From: Carya illinoinensis
Lineage: Eukaryota; Streptophyta; Magnoliopsida; Fagales; Juglandaceae
Direction of reading: 5' to 3'
Assembly (NCBI RefSeq): GCF_018687715.1
Contig: NC_056755.1
Coordinates: forward strand, 10,737,501 to 10,801,500
DNA length: 64,000 nucleotides
Shown here: positions 1-11,459 of the stretch, one piece after another
How the letters are laid out: every line of letters starts with the position of its first letter
How positions within the stretch are numbered: the stretch's first letter is position 1
Made by a program: the position numbers and the translations under genes
Notes under the pieces: model-generated
What the model saw: only the letters and a program-made list of their open reading frames with translations
The model's database searches: none
What the model was told of the DNA's origin: nothing

Positions 1-774
1 TGAGTTCCTGCTGTTGCTTTTTTGTTTTAATGCTATAAAGGTTGATAAAGCATGCCAAGATTAGGACTATTTTCTAGATATATTATTTATAATTTGTTGC
101 ACTGTTTTATTTGGATAAATATAAGTTATACTACCTTGGTTCATAGAGGAGTTTAAAATCCCTAGTGATCATATAGAGAGTCAGCTTTTTTTATTTTTTA
201 TTTTTTTTGGTGTTGGTGGGGGGGAGGGGTTGCTGGCGGAGTGACTGGTCATAAGTCTTATCTTTTGTGGTGTCAGAAGGTCCCTCTATAGAGTTATGAT
301 AGTATTTGCTGAGGAAAAAGCATTTCAGGGCTAAGGGCTGGAGCTTTATTCCCACTCCCAGTAGTCTGTCTTCAGTAGTTTGCTTGGGAAGTAATCTTTT
401 GTAAGCAGGAGAGTAGCGCTTCGCAGCTGAAGGTATAGGCAAGGCAGATTTAGTAAAATAGGAGAAAAAGTATGGTGTATAAATATCAGAATCATATGAA
501 GAATTAAAAGAGATGGTCAAGAACACCCTCTTGGAACATTCTTGAAATCGTGCCCTTGCATTCTTTATAACATCACTTCCCCCCCACTCCCTCTTTTTAG
601 CCTCTTTCAAACATAATACCCTGATAGAGAGTTTAGGAAGCTTGCACATCCTATGATTGTATCTAGCATTACTCTAGTTTCAGATCCTGCCATTGCATAT
701 CTGTCTCGTGGATACCTATAAAAAAAATCTGTCTCGTGGATGTAACCGGAATCTTTATTTGTTTCTCTCTGCAG
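1..774 (+). other. Intron (or upstream intron plus unseen sequence) of the ABC1 kinase gene
   Basis: No exon is recognisable here. The first supported exon begins at 775 after a pyrimidine-rich tract ending in GCAG, and it opens in the middle of the kinase domain, so this stretch should be the 3' part of an intron. The reading frames in it show no similarity I recognise. Confidence 0.6.
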
Positions 775-3700
775 CATCCTGGAAATATTGCTGTTGATGA
801 TGTCAACGGTGGGAGATTGATATTTTATGATTTTGGAATGATGGGAAGGTATTTTCTGGTCCTGTGTTACCCACTCTAAGTATCCTTTGATTCTTTTCCA
901 TTTCTGTAGCATCCTATGGTGACTGTCCTGTACATTTACTCTCCCTGTAGTATCAGTCAAAATATCAGAGAAGGTTTGCTCGAATCATTCTATGGAGTCT
1001 ATGAGAAAGATCCAGATAAGGTAGTTGATTCCCCTTAAGGGTGGTGGCCATCATTCAATTATCATATTTTAATGATATTGCAGTTCCTATGCTTGGTTCT
1101 TATGTACTTACTGGTGGGAACTCTTATGCTAGTGCAGGTGCTTCAGGCAATGATTCAAATGGGTGTTCTTGTACCTACTGGAGATATGACTGCTGTCAGA
1201 CGAACAGCACAATTCTTCCTTAACAGGTGCTCCATCTTTTCTTTTTTTCTCTCAAATTTTCTAATATGTTGATGCTTTTACTTTCTTTAGTAGTTTATTC
1301 CATTAACTTTTTTTGAAAACAGAAATAAGCTTAAGTTCAGTGATGCCTCAAGAGCTCACTTTGGGGAAATACCTCCATGTCAGGTCAAGTGTAATACCCA
1401 AAGAATACTAACAATGCTTCCAGCGGGCTAAATTTGTTGCACTATAGATCTGGCACAAGTCATTTCGAAATTCAATAGAAAGGAAGATATTAGCTGTTGT
1501 CTTATCCTTCTGTAAACCAAGAATGATGCTTGAATTTAATCATATACAGGGTGGGATTGAGTACAGCCAGGCCCTGTGTGTATTGATTGGGAATGCTAAT
1601 GTTTTTTCTTTTTGAGTATTAAATAAAATATGGAGCTTTTTATTCCTTCTTTTTTAAAGCAGTCCTGTTTACCTATGAAAAAACAAAAGATGAAGCTCTT
1701 GGGTAATATCAATTAACAAAAATGTCCTGCCAATTATATATTAGACATTTTTTTTCCTGCCAAATTGTCTAATGTCAATCAACAAAAATGTCCTGCTAAA
1801 TTTTTTGAAGACATTTTTTTCCTGGTTGAATTTTTCTGACTCTAAAATTATAACCTGTCTGTTTTGCAGTTTTGAAGAGCGTCTTGCTGCACAAAGAAAG
1901 GAAAGAGAGCTGGCGACAATGGAGCCGGGGTTTAAAAAGCCATTGAGTAAGGATGAAAGAGTAATGAAAAAGAAACAAAGGCTGGCTGCAATTGGTAATT
2001 CACCTGGTGTAGATCTTATGTCTGTGATAGGTTTTATCATTTTTCATTAAGTTTTGAATGTCACAACTATATGGCAATAGATTTTGAGAGATAAGTGCAT
2101 GTGGTGGGCATAATCAATACAATTCATTTTGGGATATTTTTTTTGTAGAAACATAAATAATAATTTGGTCTTATGATGTTTAGGTATATTCTCAGGGATA
2201 GCAATCAATTGCAATACCTCTTACATGCTTCTTACCAGCATAAAAAATGGGAACTGGGTGGTCCTCTGTTTTATTGGGAGTCTTGACTTTTCAGAGAAGA
2301 TTCTGTTCTGGGGTCAGTTTTGTCTTGTTGAACTTGAGACATAGGAAGTTAAGGCATACTCTGGGGTTAGAATAAGAAAACCCTCTGCTTGTTTGATGCA
2401 TACACATGCAACTGTATTCTGCCCCATTAAACCTCGAGATTTTAGAAGTTATTTAAATTGTTCATGGCTAACTGAATAACGAATATTATGTAATGTATCC
2501 ATGCATGTACAGTAACATGTGTGCATATCTGCATAACAAATATAATAAAGTAAACAGATAGCTCTATCTTATCTTTGAACTTTCTACCGTCAGATCAGTT
2601 AGTTGTGTGAATGTTCTACTTTGGATAACAAAAGCAAGTGCTAGGGTTTTCACATGTTCCCCATGAACATGAGATTCTAACTGTTGCATTCTCCTAACAG
2701 GGGAAGATCTATTAGCTATTGCAGCAGACCAACCCTTTCGATTTCCCGCCACATTCACATTTGTTGTTAGAGCATTCTCAGGTAATATAATAAGAGATTT
2801 CCGGCTTGATTGTTTTGAATTGTACATGCTACATGAACCTCAGACCAGTAAAATATTATCATCTCTGCAGTTTTGGATGGCATTGGAAAGGGCCTTGACC
2901 CTCGATTTGATATTACTGAGATTGCCAAACCGTGAGTTTGATCTTTGCTTCTTCCAACTCTGAGATTTAGCAAGCTAGATATTCCTTGTTTCTGACAATC
3001 CTTTGATGCTTTACCTCGTAGCTATGCGATGGAGTTGTTAAGGTTTAAGGAAGCTGGGGTTGAAGTTATCCTGAAGGCAAACTCAAAACTCTCTTGACTT
3101 TCTCATTATCTTTTGCATTGCTCTGTTCTGTTTCTCAATTTCTTATGAATCTTATGAGTATTTCAGGACTTCAAAAAGAGATGGGACAGACAATCTCGTG
3201 CGTTCTACAATTTATTCAGACAGGCTGACAGAGTTGAAAAGCTTGCAGAGATTATCCAACGATTGGTACTTATTAAAAATTTCTTTGATGTATTATGTTC
3301 CATTGATCTGGTGGGTTTCAAATTGATTTTCCTTTCTCCATTTAATACAGGAGCAAGGTGATCTGAAACTTCGAGTTCGAACCTTGGAGTCAGAGCGGGC
3401 GTTCCAGCGTGTTGCAGCTGTTCAGAGGACTGTAGGGAATGTGAGTTTACCTGGCTTATCTTCTAGGGGAATTGTACAAGTGTTATCCCTCCACTCCTAG
3501 AGCAATTTGTTTATTTGTTTTTTTCCTCTTTCCTTCTTCTGCAGCTTCATCAAATATAAAGTAGAGGGTTTATGAATCTTGGAGGGTTATTGGGCCTTGG
3601 GGGATTCAAGTCTCCCATCATCAGAATGAGGGCCATAAAATAAAAAGGGGAGAGAGAGGGTGCATACGTGTGTGCGCACGCGTGAGAGAGTGTCACACCA

Positions 3701-4088
3701 AAAATGCACACATACAATAACCTGGGGTCTCTAAGACAGAACTTAAAAGACTAGCAAAATGTTTGTAATACTCCCTTTAACATGTTATCTCCTTGATTGT
3801 ATCTCCTTTCGACTAATCAACAGGCTGTAGCTGCTGGGAGCCTAATAAACCTTGCAACGATTTTGTATTTTAATTCCATACGAGTAAGCTATCCCTTTTA
3901 ATATTTTTTCTTTATGGCAATACATATCTCTTTGGGGCTTAATTTTTATTCAGTAAATTGTTTATTTTCAGGTGCCTGCAACTATGGCATATGTCTTCTG
4001 TGCATTTTTTGGCTTTCAAGTTCTATTTGGCATTATAAAGGTCAAAAAACTTGATGAACGGGAGAGGTTGGTAACAGGAACTGCTTAA
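775..4088 (+). CDS. ABC1 (ADCK/UbiB-type) atypical kinase, chloroplast ABC1K7/ABC1K8-like, C-terminal part
   Basis: Eleven exons join in one frame to 306 codons plus TAA: 775-848, 951-1020, 1138-1226, 1870-1994, 2701-2781, 2871-2931, 3022-3076, 3167-3265, 3351-3440, 3824-3883, 3972-4088. The first exon encodes HPGNIAVDD and then the metal-binding DFG motif (FYDFGMMG) of the kinase C-lobe. A charged linker follows (ERLAAQRKERE), then an FRFPATFTFVVRAF helix, and two hydrophobic segments near the end (exons 3824 and 3972) that look membrane-associated. The protein ends KVKKLDERERLVTGTA, close to my memory of plant ABC1K7/ABC1K8. In that family the proteins act in plastid membranes or plastoglobules, in stress tolerance and in lipid/iron homeostasis. 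The N-terminal transit peptide and the ATP-binding lobe are outside the window. All introns are GT-AG except the one after 3076, which starts with GC. ABC1K7 and ABC1K8 cannot be told apart here. Confidence 0.93.
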
Positions 4089-4760
4089 GCCACCGGTAAG
4101 TGAATACCATTTGCTCTTCTTCTGGACAGCTGGAAAGTTGCATATATGAGTGTCTGTCATGTGTGACCAAACACTACAAAAATTGACAGAATATAGAACA
4201 TATATCCTACTTCCTTGATGTCAACTTGTGAGCTTTATTTAACAAGTCAATTTCTGTGGTGGTGTTCAAGCTAGGAAAAAAATGACATTATTTTTCACAA
4301 TTCATTTCTGATATTCAGCAATGTTTATCGTTTTGTATGAATCTGTGCACGTAAGTGGTGTTGGAAGTTATTGGATGGTAGAAGATCGTGGATATATGTA
4401 AGCCGAGGGCCTTATTGGAGAATTCATGTGAGCATGGATGATCCCATGTATAAGCTACCAAGAAAGTGGACAAACGTGTTAATTTATTTCCCCTTAATCT
4501 TTACCTTTTAGAAAGGCTTACAAGATTGGATTCTAAATCAAGTGAACTGAATTTGGAGCACCTTTGGGTTACCCATGACAATCACCTTGGAGTTTGACCT
4601 TTGTATGGTAGATTATGGTCGTCATATAGATATCAGGTCCCTCAACACCAGAAAGTTACTTTGTGGTTTTCATCCTCAAACTGAAGGCTGATTTAAAGCA
4701 CCTATGAATAGAGTTTCTCAAGTCAGTTTATTATACTACTGAATAAAATTGTGTCAACCA
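4089..4760 (+). other. Probable 3' UTR of the ABC1 kinase gene
   Basis: The sequence follows the TAA directly. A GTAAGT at 4096 just after the stop could be the donor of a 3' UTR intron. An AATAAA at about 4742 could be a polyadenylation signal. No coding similarity is visible. The extent is inferred. Confidence 0.4.
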
Positions 4761-7700
4761 AATAAACAGGTACATAGTTGTGCTGTTTCTATAAATCTTG
4801 AACTCTGGAACCATCATCGAATCACCATTCTTTACCTTGGGAATAAGTTACTGAGAGTCTCACCCACTATTATCTGTCATAAGCAACTGTTCCGATTAGG
4901 AGCTTATAAAATGAAGCTGATGATACATGCCATGATGACGAAATGCGAATTCTTTTTTACTGTCTCACCGCTGCATGATCAAATCAGAAACTTTCTAATG
5001 GCTATTGGAATGTGCTTATTCATATTGATCATTTTGTGTAATCTGTCTTCTCATCTAGAAGTGTTAAGCATTTTACGGGTTACATTTTTATGCTATACCA
5101 TAGAAACTGCTGTGAACTTTTTATATTTAATGGATCTTAACCTTACAGCCAATTTGTTCCCTTGGTCGGGCTCATTTCAGATCTAGAGTGCAGACGGTGC
5201 TCATATGAAGTTTTATGATCACCCAAGTCAGATGTCCATTCATCAGAAGAAAGCAAGAGCTTGAAGGAGCATGTCATGAGGGGTTCTTTACTCCCCCTTT
5301 TTCTGAGAAAAGGACGGTAGGTCCCTTTACCCTCAGTATAAGCAAGAGCTTATGGGGAGATTTGCGCTTGTAATTAGGTTAGCTAAGCTGTTCCATTTTA
5401 ATTTTGAGTTTTTACAAGAATTATCCCAAAAGGACTCTAGTCTATTTTGACCTGATGCCTTGAATCGCAAGTTGGTGGCCCATAAAGGATATAGCTTTCA
5501 GCCCCCAACGAGGAGTTACATTTATAATTTGTAACGTTTCTATGGTAGATGTCGGCATTGTAGTCATCTTTAACGGGGGGATGAATGTCTACTAATGGTA
5601 TATAATTTTGTAATATAAGAAAAAATTATGGTAAAATAATTATTCAATAAATTATGCTTCTTTTTTAATGTTTCTGCTTTGATTCTATAAGAAAGTTATG
5701 GTAGTGTATCACATCACTTTTTTTTGTGTCTATCTTAATGGTTAGATCTTAGAGGCAGTAGTAGACAGGAGAGTAAAGATTATTGTCACAATATAAATAT
5801 TCGAAATGTTTGTAAAAGACCCTTGCGCCATTAAACAAAAAAAAAAAAAATAAAATAAAAAAAAATCAGAAATCCTAAAGATTCCCACATGGTCATGTTC
5901 CCATAATTAAGCTAATAAGAAGTCTCTCAGCGAGAGAGAATCTTCGATGACATGACCATTGTCCTAGTGCTTGAAGCCAGATCAGCTGAACCCAAGTTAG
6001 AGGACAAGCATTGTTTTGTTAATCACCAACTCACACGCACCAAGAAATATGTTGGGAAAGAAATTAGTATAAGCTAGCCCTTATAAGTTAGACTTAGTTT
6101 TGCACAAATCAATTGGTGTATTTAAACTTCAAGATCATGAGCCAAATCTAAATGTTGGAAGACTTCACATTTCTGGGTTTCAGTAGACACCCATCCTATT
6201 TCTATTGTGTAATCTGTTGGTCTTGTTGCCTTGTTACCCCTCAGTTCATTTAGATAGAGATGTATGTGTTTTTCTCTGAGTCTTTTATTTAAGTTAAAGA
6301 AAAATACTAATTGAACCGAAGATGTGCACCAATGAGGCATTTCTTCTATGTGTTTTTTTATATATAAATATTTAAAAAAAATGCACAAAGGAAATGCACC
6401 AGCGGTGTACATGATCGGTGCACATCATCAGTCCACCCCTTAGATAGACCCTGAGTTAAAACAGCTTGAAAGGTAATGTAAATAAATATTAGACAATTTG
6501 AGACTCTTAAAAGTTTAGAACACTTTTGCATTCTTCTTATATAACGATCTGTCTTCTTTCTCTATATCTTATTTGTTACATATAATAATAAAGTAATATT
6601 ACATTTAAAAAACTTCGTAATTAGATTATAAATATTATTAAAAATTAATAATTTTCTGTGCATAACACGGGTGTGGGACAAGTGCTTACAGAAATTCTAA
6701 TAACCAAGGGGTTGAAGAACGTACAGACATTTTTGCTTGTATTGTAATGGCAAGAAACTTGCTTATGATGATCAAATGATTGAAGCAGTTGAACAGGTTT
6801 TAAGCTTTGTGCCTCTAAGTTCATGAATGATACAAGTAGAGTTCACAAAAGAAAGCAATCAATTAACAATCACACCCCTATATCTGATCTGCAGCTGTAC
6901 ATTTTGCAGCAGAGATTACTCCTACTCTCAAGTCTCTCTTATTCTGAAATCTGAAGTCCCTTAGCTGAAAATTACTATTGCAGGCTCATCCCATGACATT
7001 AGATAGACTTAATTTTCATCTTCTTTTCTAGATATTGTTGGAAACCTGCAAGTTTAATAACTTTTTCAAGCAAGATCACCCTTTCGTAGGTGATCAGAGG
7101 AGGGGGAGCTTTGTGAATTGTCATGATTTGGTGGCAGAACTAGCATCAGTGGAATCCACTATGAACATAATGTCAAACTAAGCTTCAATATGATTACCTT
7201 TTGACCTCACTAAACTTCAAAAAACTAGTGTTTGGACTCCAGCTACAAAATGATCCATTGAAAGCAAATTTACATTACAAGGAGATAAATTATCTAAGGA
7301 AAAGAGTTGGTGTAGATATAATCCTCATTGACAAAAACATTATCTTCTGGCTCCTCGTTTCCTTCTCTGCACTCGGAAATCTCCTTACTACACCCAGCTC
7401 TTCCCTGCATCATATCCATTATCAATGTCTAGTTAACAACAGTAACTCTTTACTTTGTGTGTGTGTGGGGAGAGAGAGAGAGAGAGATGACTACATTTGC
7501 AGAAGTCCCTGCAGAGCCCACCACAAATTCATTGGTGTTTGCTTCGCCTTGAGCTACAGATACAAAACAGTAAAAGAGAACAAAAAAGAGAGAGCGAATC
7601 TTGAAGATGTCATTGGTACTTCTTTAAAGCCTAGTTGTAGTGGATGATATGAGAACAAGCAAAAGCTACTACCACTATATATGAAATCTTGAAAGCTACT

Positions 7701-8080
7701 CGGTGCAATGCAATTTTCTCTAATCCAATCTTTTATTTATGAAGTTTGTAAGTGTTAATTATATATATTCTTTTGGTTTGTCTCCTGATTCCTCAGCAGC
7801 AAGCTCAGTCCTCAAGATGGGTTGGCTACTCCTTATGTCTTGTCCCTAACTAATATATAAATGGGCAAGGAAGTTGGCACTGATCATTGTCACTTGTTTA
7901 ATGGGTCTCCAAGCATCCTCTTTCTATCCACATCCTGCTGATCTACCTAACACTGTCATCCAAAGAAGCATTAACTTAATTTTGCCATCTGAGCTTTCTG
8001 TGTGCATACCAAAGTTTACAAGAAGTAGCTCTACAACAATGAGATTAAATATATGTACAGTTCGCAAGAAAAAGAAATGG
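4761..8080. other. Intergenic stretch with no supported gene
   Basis: AT-rich sequence. Open frames at 4749-5186 (145 codons) and 7201-7647 (148 codons) have no similarity I recognise and lack conserved-looking composition. There is an A-rich tract near 5837-5866 and a short GA repeat near 7470-7486. I see no transposon ends, RNA gene or promoter that I could defend. Confidence 0.5.
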
Positions 8081-8596
8081 GTTTAGCACTCAATGTAACA
8101 GGGGGAGGGGCGACCCAAAGAAACGAACTCTAATCACAAGGCAACAAAGAATGATGGTCAAGGTAAAAATCGCGTTGTCACGTAACATAACTATCAAAAT
8201 TTCATAATGTCATGTGCAGCGAAACATAAGATTGCGGAACTTTTTCAAAATTTAATATGAACAAATGTAAAATGAATAAATATAATAAAATCCATACCTC
8301 AATGGGCTTTGATCAACGAAGGGCTAACTTTGCAGTATGTCATTTGTATGACTGGGCAAGCATCAGGTCCATGCAGGGTGTCGTATCCATGATACTGCTT
8401 TTGCTGTGGGGCTCCCAACAGCTTCTTCATGCATTTGTTCGGCCTACATATCAAAAGCGCTGAGTTTTTAATAAAATAGGAAATATTTTGTATTTACAGA
8501 TCGTATTTACTATTCTTGTCATCTTAAGACATGAGTATTTTATTATATAGATTAAATCAAACACGATCTGCTTAATTAAATCAACCAGAACTTAAA

Positions 8597-8639
8597 CCCT
8601 TTCTAGTATCAGAATTATACATATATATCAGGCGCCTCC

Positions 8640-8681
<42 letters not shown>

Positions 8682-9525
8682 TTAAGGTTCCAGATCTAAG
8701 TTTCACTAAAAGGAAGGAGGTTTTGACTTCCTCCTCCTCCTCCCACTCCTTCACTTCTTCCTCCATTCATCCACATTGTTTATTAAGATTTTCTTTGCGT
8801 AGTTTTACTTCGCTTTCTTGAAGCCAAAAAAGATAGATCTACTGCTTTCTGTCAACTCCCAAGAAATGTGCAGCACAATCAAATTCATAGGTAAAAATCA
8901 TTAGGAGGAAAGTGGTGGTTTTGCGAAAACCAACCTGTGTGGTTCTCACACACCACCCACATCTGCGCTTAGTCCTCACGTGTCACCCCCTTTTGGCAGC
9001 TCTTCTCGACACACACGCTAGATCACCAGACTTGCCACCACTAGACCTTTCAGATCTGACTTGTGTGGCTGAAAAAACACAAGTATGTTGTTTTTACGGG
9101 CTGTCACAGATTCTTAAGTCTATTGAAGTTGGTCCAAACTATAATATGTCATTTTTTGCATACATCTTAGTGTTTTTCTTTTTGGTTTCCTTATTGTTAA
9201 TTAAAATAAAAAAATAATTCATCTCTTGAATTTTTATCTATAGAGATTGAGTCCTCTATTTCTATAAAGGGTGAGGTTGAGTCTTTGTTTACGCAGAGAG
9301 TATTGTCTCTTGAAAGTTTGTCTGTAGAGAGTATGATTAGCAATAGTGAAAATCAGATCAGTCATAAAATGAAATAGTATATTGGTAGAGCTCCAAATAC
9401 ATTATTTTGGTTTATAATGTCATGTTTGATATGGGAACATCCTAGAGTGCACCCAGTTATGAATATAAATTTATCTGATAAATGAATGATGGCAATTTTC
9501 CTTCCAAAAAAAAAAAAAAAAAAAA
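8597..9525 (+). mobile_element. Retroposon-like insertion with a 20-A tail and target-site duplication
   Basis: A block of 929 bases ends in 20 A residues (9506-9525). It is flanked by a near-perfect 15-bp direct repeat, CAACCAGAACTTAAA (8582-8596) and CAACTAAAACTTAAA (9526-9540). The paralogous module at 10624-10640 has the uninterrupted site, which confirms an insertion. The content includes a CT microsatellite and a 101-codon open frame (8912-9217) without recognised similarity. I see no reverse transcriptase, so it may be a 5'-truncated LINE, a SINE-like element or a processed transcript. Confidence 0.65.
8643..8676. repeat. (CT)n microsatellite
   Basis: An uninterrupted CT dinucleotide run of about 17 units lies inside the retroposon-like insertion. 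Confidence 0.95.
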
Positions 9526-10358
9526 CAACTAAAACTTAAAACCTTAACATGACTCATATAAATAACGGATGATACATCACAACCTGCATAATCTATTTAA
9601 TAATCGATTGGAATTGGATTAACATGACATGACTCGTCTTGTCTAGTTTCATGCAAATAAGTTCAATTGACTTGTATAACCCGTTTGAACTAATCGACAT
9701 AATTTTATATGAAAATTAATATCTATAAATTTTAATAGCCACATTATAGTTAATATATCCAAAAAATGTCAATATTTTTAAATTATTAACCTATAATAAT
9801 ATCAATATTACAATTCCAACAATAATAAACATAAGCATATTGTATAGTAATCTTCAAATAAAATTTAAATGGGTTATATGGGTAAATTGCAGTTTAAGAG
9901 GGCTGACTTATTAATTATATTTTATCTGTTCGGTCTATTTTAACCTGAAGTCATTTATATCAAAGTTAAACCCATTTATATGTTGTATTCATATTGATTG
10001 CGGTTGGCTGGAGAGCTGTTCTTCCCATGGATGCTTCAGTACTGCCATTTACTGCCGAGAAGAGTAATAAATGCTTGTGAGCTTGTATATGGTGGGTGGA
10101 GTATTTCACATACAATAATGTCTCTCTTATTTTAGGAAGATTTTTTGGATTACATATTGCACAGAAAGTATAATGAGTTGTATAAAAGCAAATCTCAAAG
10201 GAACATCATATCTTGAAGATTTCTAATAACATGCAGAGTGGGACAGGGACAAGCATTACCATAAAATCAGCAAATATAAATCGCCAACAAATCCAGATAT
10301 TCCACATACGCATTAGTATAGACCACAATAGAGAGAAATAGAAAGAATATTTTCTTTT

Positions 10359-10563
10359 TCATTTGTGAAGGCGACGACGACGGGAAATAGCCAGTAGATG
10401 TTTGGCTCTAGGAACTGTAATGCCAAACTCCTCGGTCATGTCCAACTCAGTGGGTTGCATGTTATTAAGAAGCTCCCAATCAAAGCAATGAACAAGTTGT
10501 GCCACCACGAGCAAAATTGCAGACTGTAACCCCGGGCAGCCTCTTCTCCCAAAGCTGAATTGA
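10359..10563 (-). pseudogene. P450 fragment, 3' end only (copy 0)
   Basis: Read on the minus strand, this is the last ~65 codons of a CYP736A/CYP71AU-like P450. It retains the haem-binding RRGCPG stretch, the HCFDWEL region and the LHK-stop C-terminus. Compared with the intact gene at 11460-13041 it lacks about 10 bases just after the haem motif, and everything upstream of the haem motif is missing. The breakpoint near 10560-10575 joins it directly to the 3'-flank module of the next copy, as expected from an internal deletion or unequal exchange between tandem copies. Confidence 0.9.
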
Positions 10564-10569
10564 CTTTGA

Positions 10570-11459
10570 TATAAATGAGTATTTTATTATATATATTAAA
10601 TTAAACACGTCTGCTTAATTAAATCGACCAAAACTTAAAACCTTAACACTACTCATATAAATAACGGATGGCACAATACAACTTGAATAACTTGTTTAAT
10701 AGTTGATTAGAATTTGATTAACACAACACGACCCGTCTTGATCGGTTTCGTGCGAATAAATTCAATTGACTTGTATAATCCGTTGGACCTAATTGACATA
10801 ATTTTATATGAAAATTAAGGTCTACAAATTTTAGTAGCCACATTATATATACTTAATCTCTCTAAGAAATGTGACTAAATACCAACAAAAAATGTCAATA
10901 TTTGTAAAATATGAACTTATAATAATATCAATATTACAATCCCAACAATAACGAACATAAGCGTACATATTGTATAGTAACCTTCAAATACAATTTAAAT
11001 AGATTATATGGATTGTTTGCGACTTATAAAGAGGATTGACCCGTTTATTAATTATGTCTAATCAAGTTGATCTACTTTAATCGAAACTCATTTATATCAA
11101 ACTTAAAACCATTTATTTCATGTTGTATTTACGTTGACTACTAAGGAGAGCTGTTCTTCCTAGGTACTTCATTGCCATTTACTGTTGAGAAGAGTTACAA
11201 ATGCTTGTGATTAGCTTATGTATGCTGACTGGAGTATTTCATATATAAATTATACAATGATGTCTCTCTTATTTTATGAATATTTTTCGATTATATAGTG
11301 GACAGAAAGTACAATGAGTTGCATTAAAGCAAATCTCAAACTCAAAGGAACATCATATCTTGAAGAGTTCTAATAACATGAGTGTGACAGGGACATCATT
11401 ACCATGAAATCAATAAATATAGATGACAATAGAGTAAAGAAGAAAGGAGATCTTCTTTC
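10570..11459 (-). repeat. Duplicated 3'-flank module of the P450 array (copy 1)
   Basis: It aligns by eye with 9526-10358 and with the 3' flanks of the other P450 copies. It contains the uninterrupted counterpart of the retroposon target site (10624-10640). It has no gene of its own. Confidence 0.75.

Larger units (their letters stand above)
8090..10358 (-). repeat. Duplicated 3'-flank module of the P450 array (copy 0), interrupted by a retroposon
   Basis: This region lies downstream of the 10359 P450 fragment. It matches stretches at 10570-11459, 20395-20946, 56720-57502 and 61100-62426, all in the same relation to a P450 copy. Shared landmarks in + orientation are an exon-like block (about 8283-8465), the ATGAGTATTTTATTATATA stretch, a run mentioning ACTCATATAAATAACGGAT, and a block with GAGAGCTGTTCTTCC and ACAATGATGTCTCTCTTATT just before the P450 stop. 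It shows that the duplicated unit is larger than the coding region. Confidence 0.7.

Noticed and set aside
191..960. Minus-strand frames of 152 and 117 codons at the left edge
   Set aside because: They overlap the intron and first visible exons of the ABC1 kinase on the other strand and have no similarity of their own.
4749..5186. 145-codon plus-strand frame downstream of the ABC1 kinase
   Set aside because: No recognised similarity, no domain or signal, and it lies at the expected 3' UTR end. It is a chance frame in AT-rich sequence.
7201..7647. 148-codon plus-strand frame
   Set aside because: It runs through a GA microsatellite and has no recognisable domain, splice structure or paralogue.
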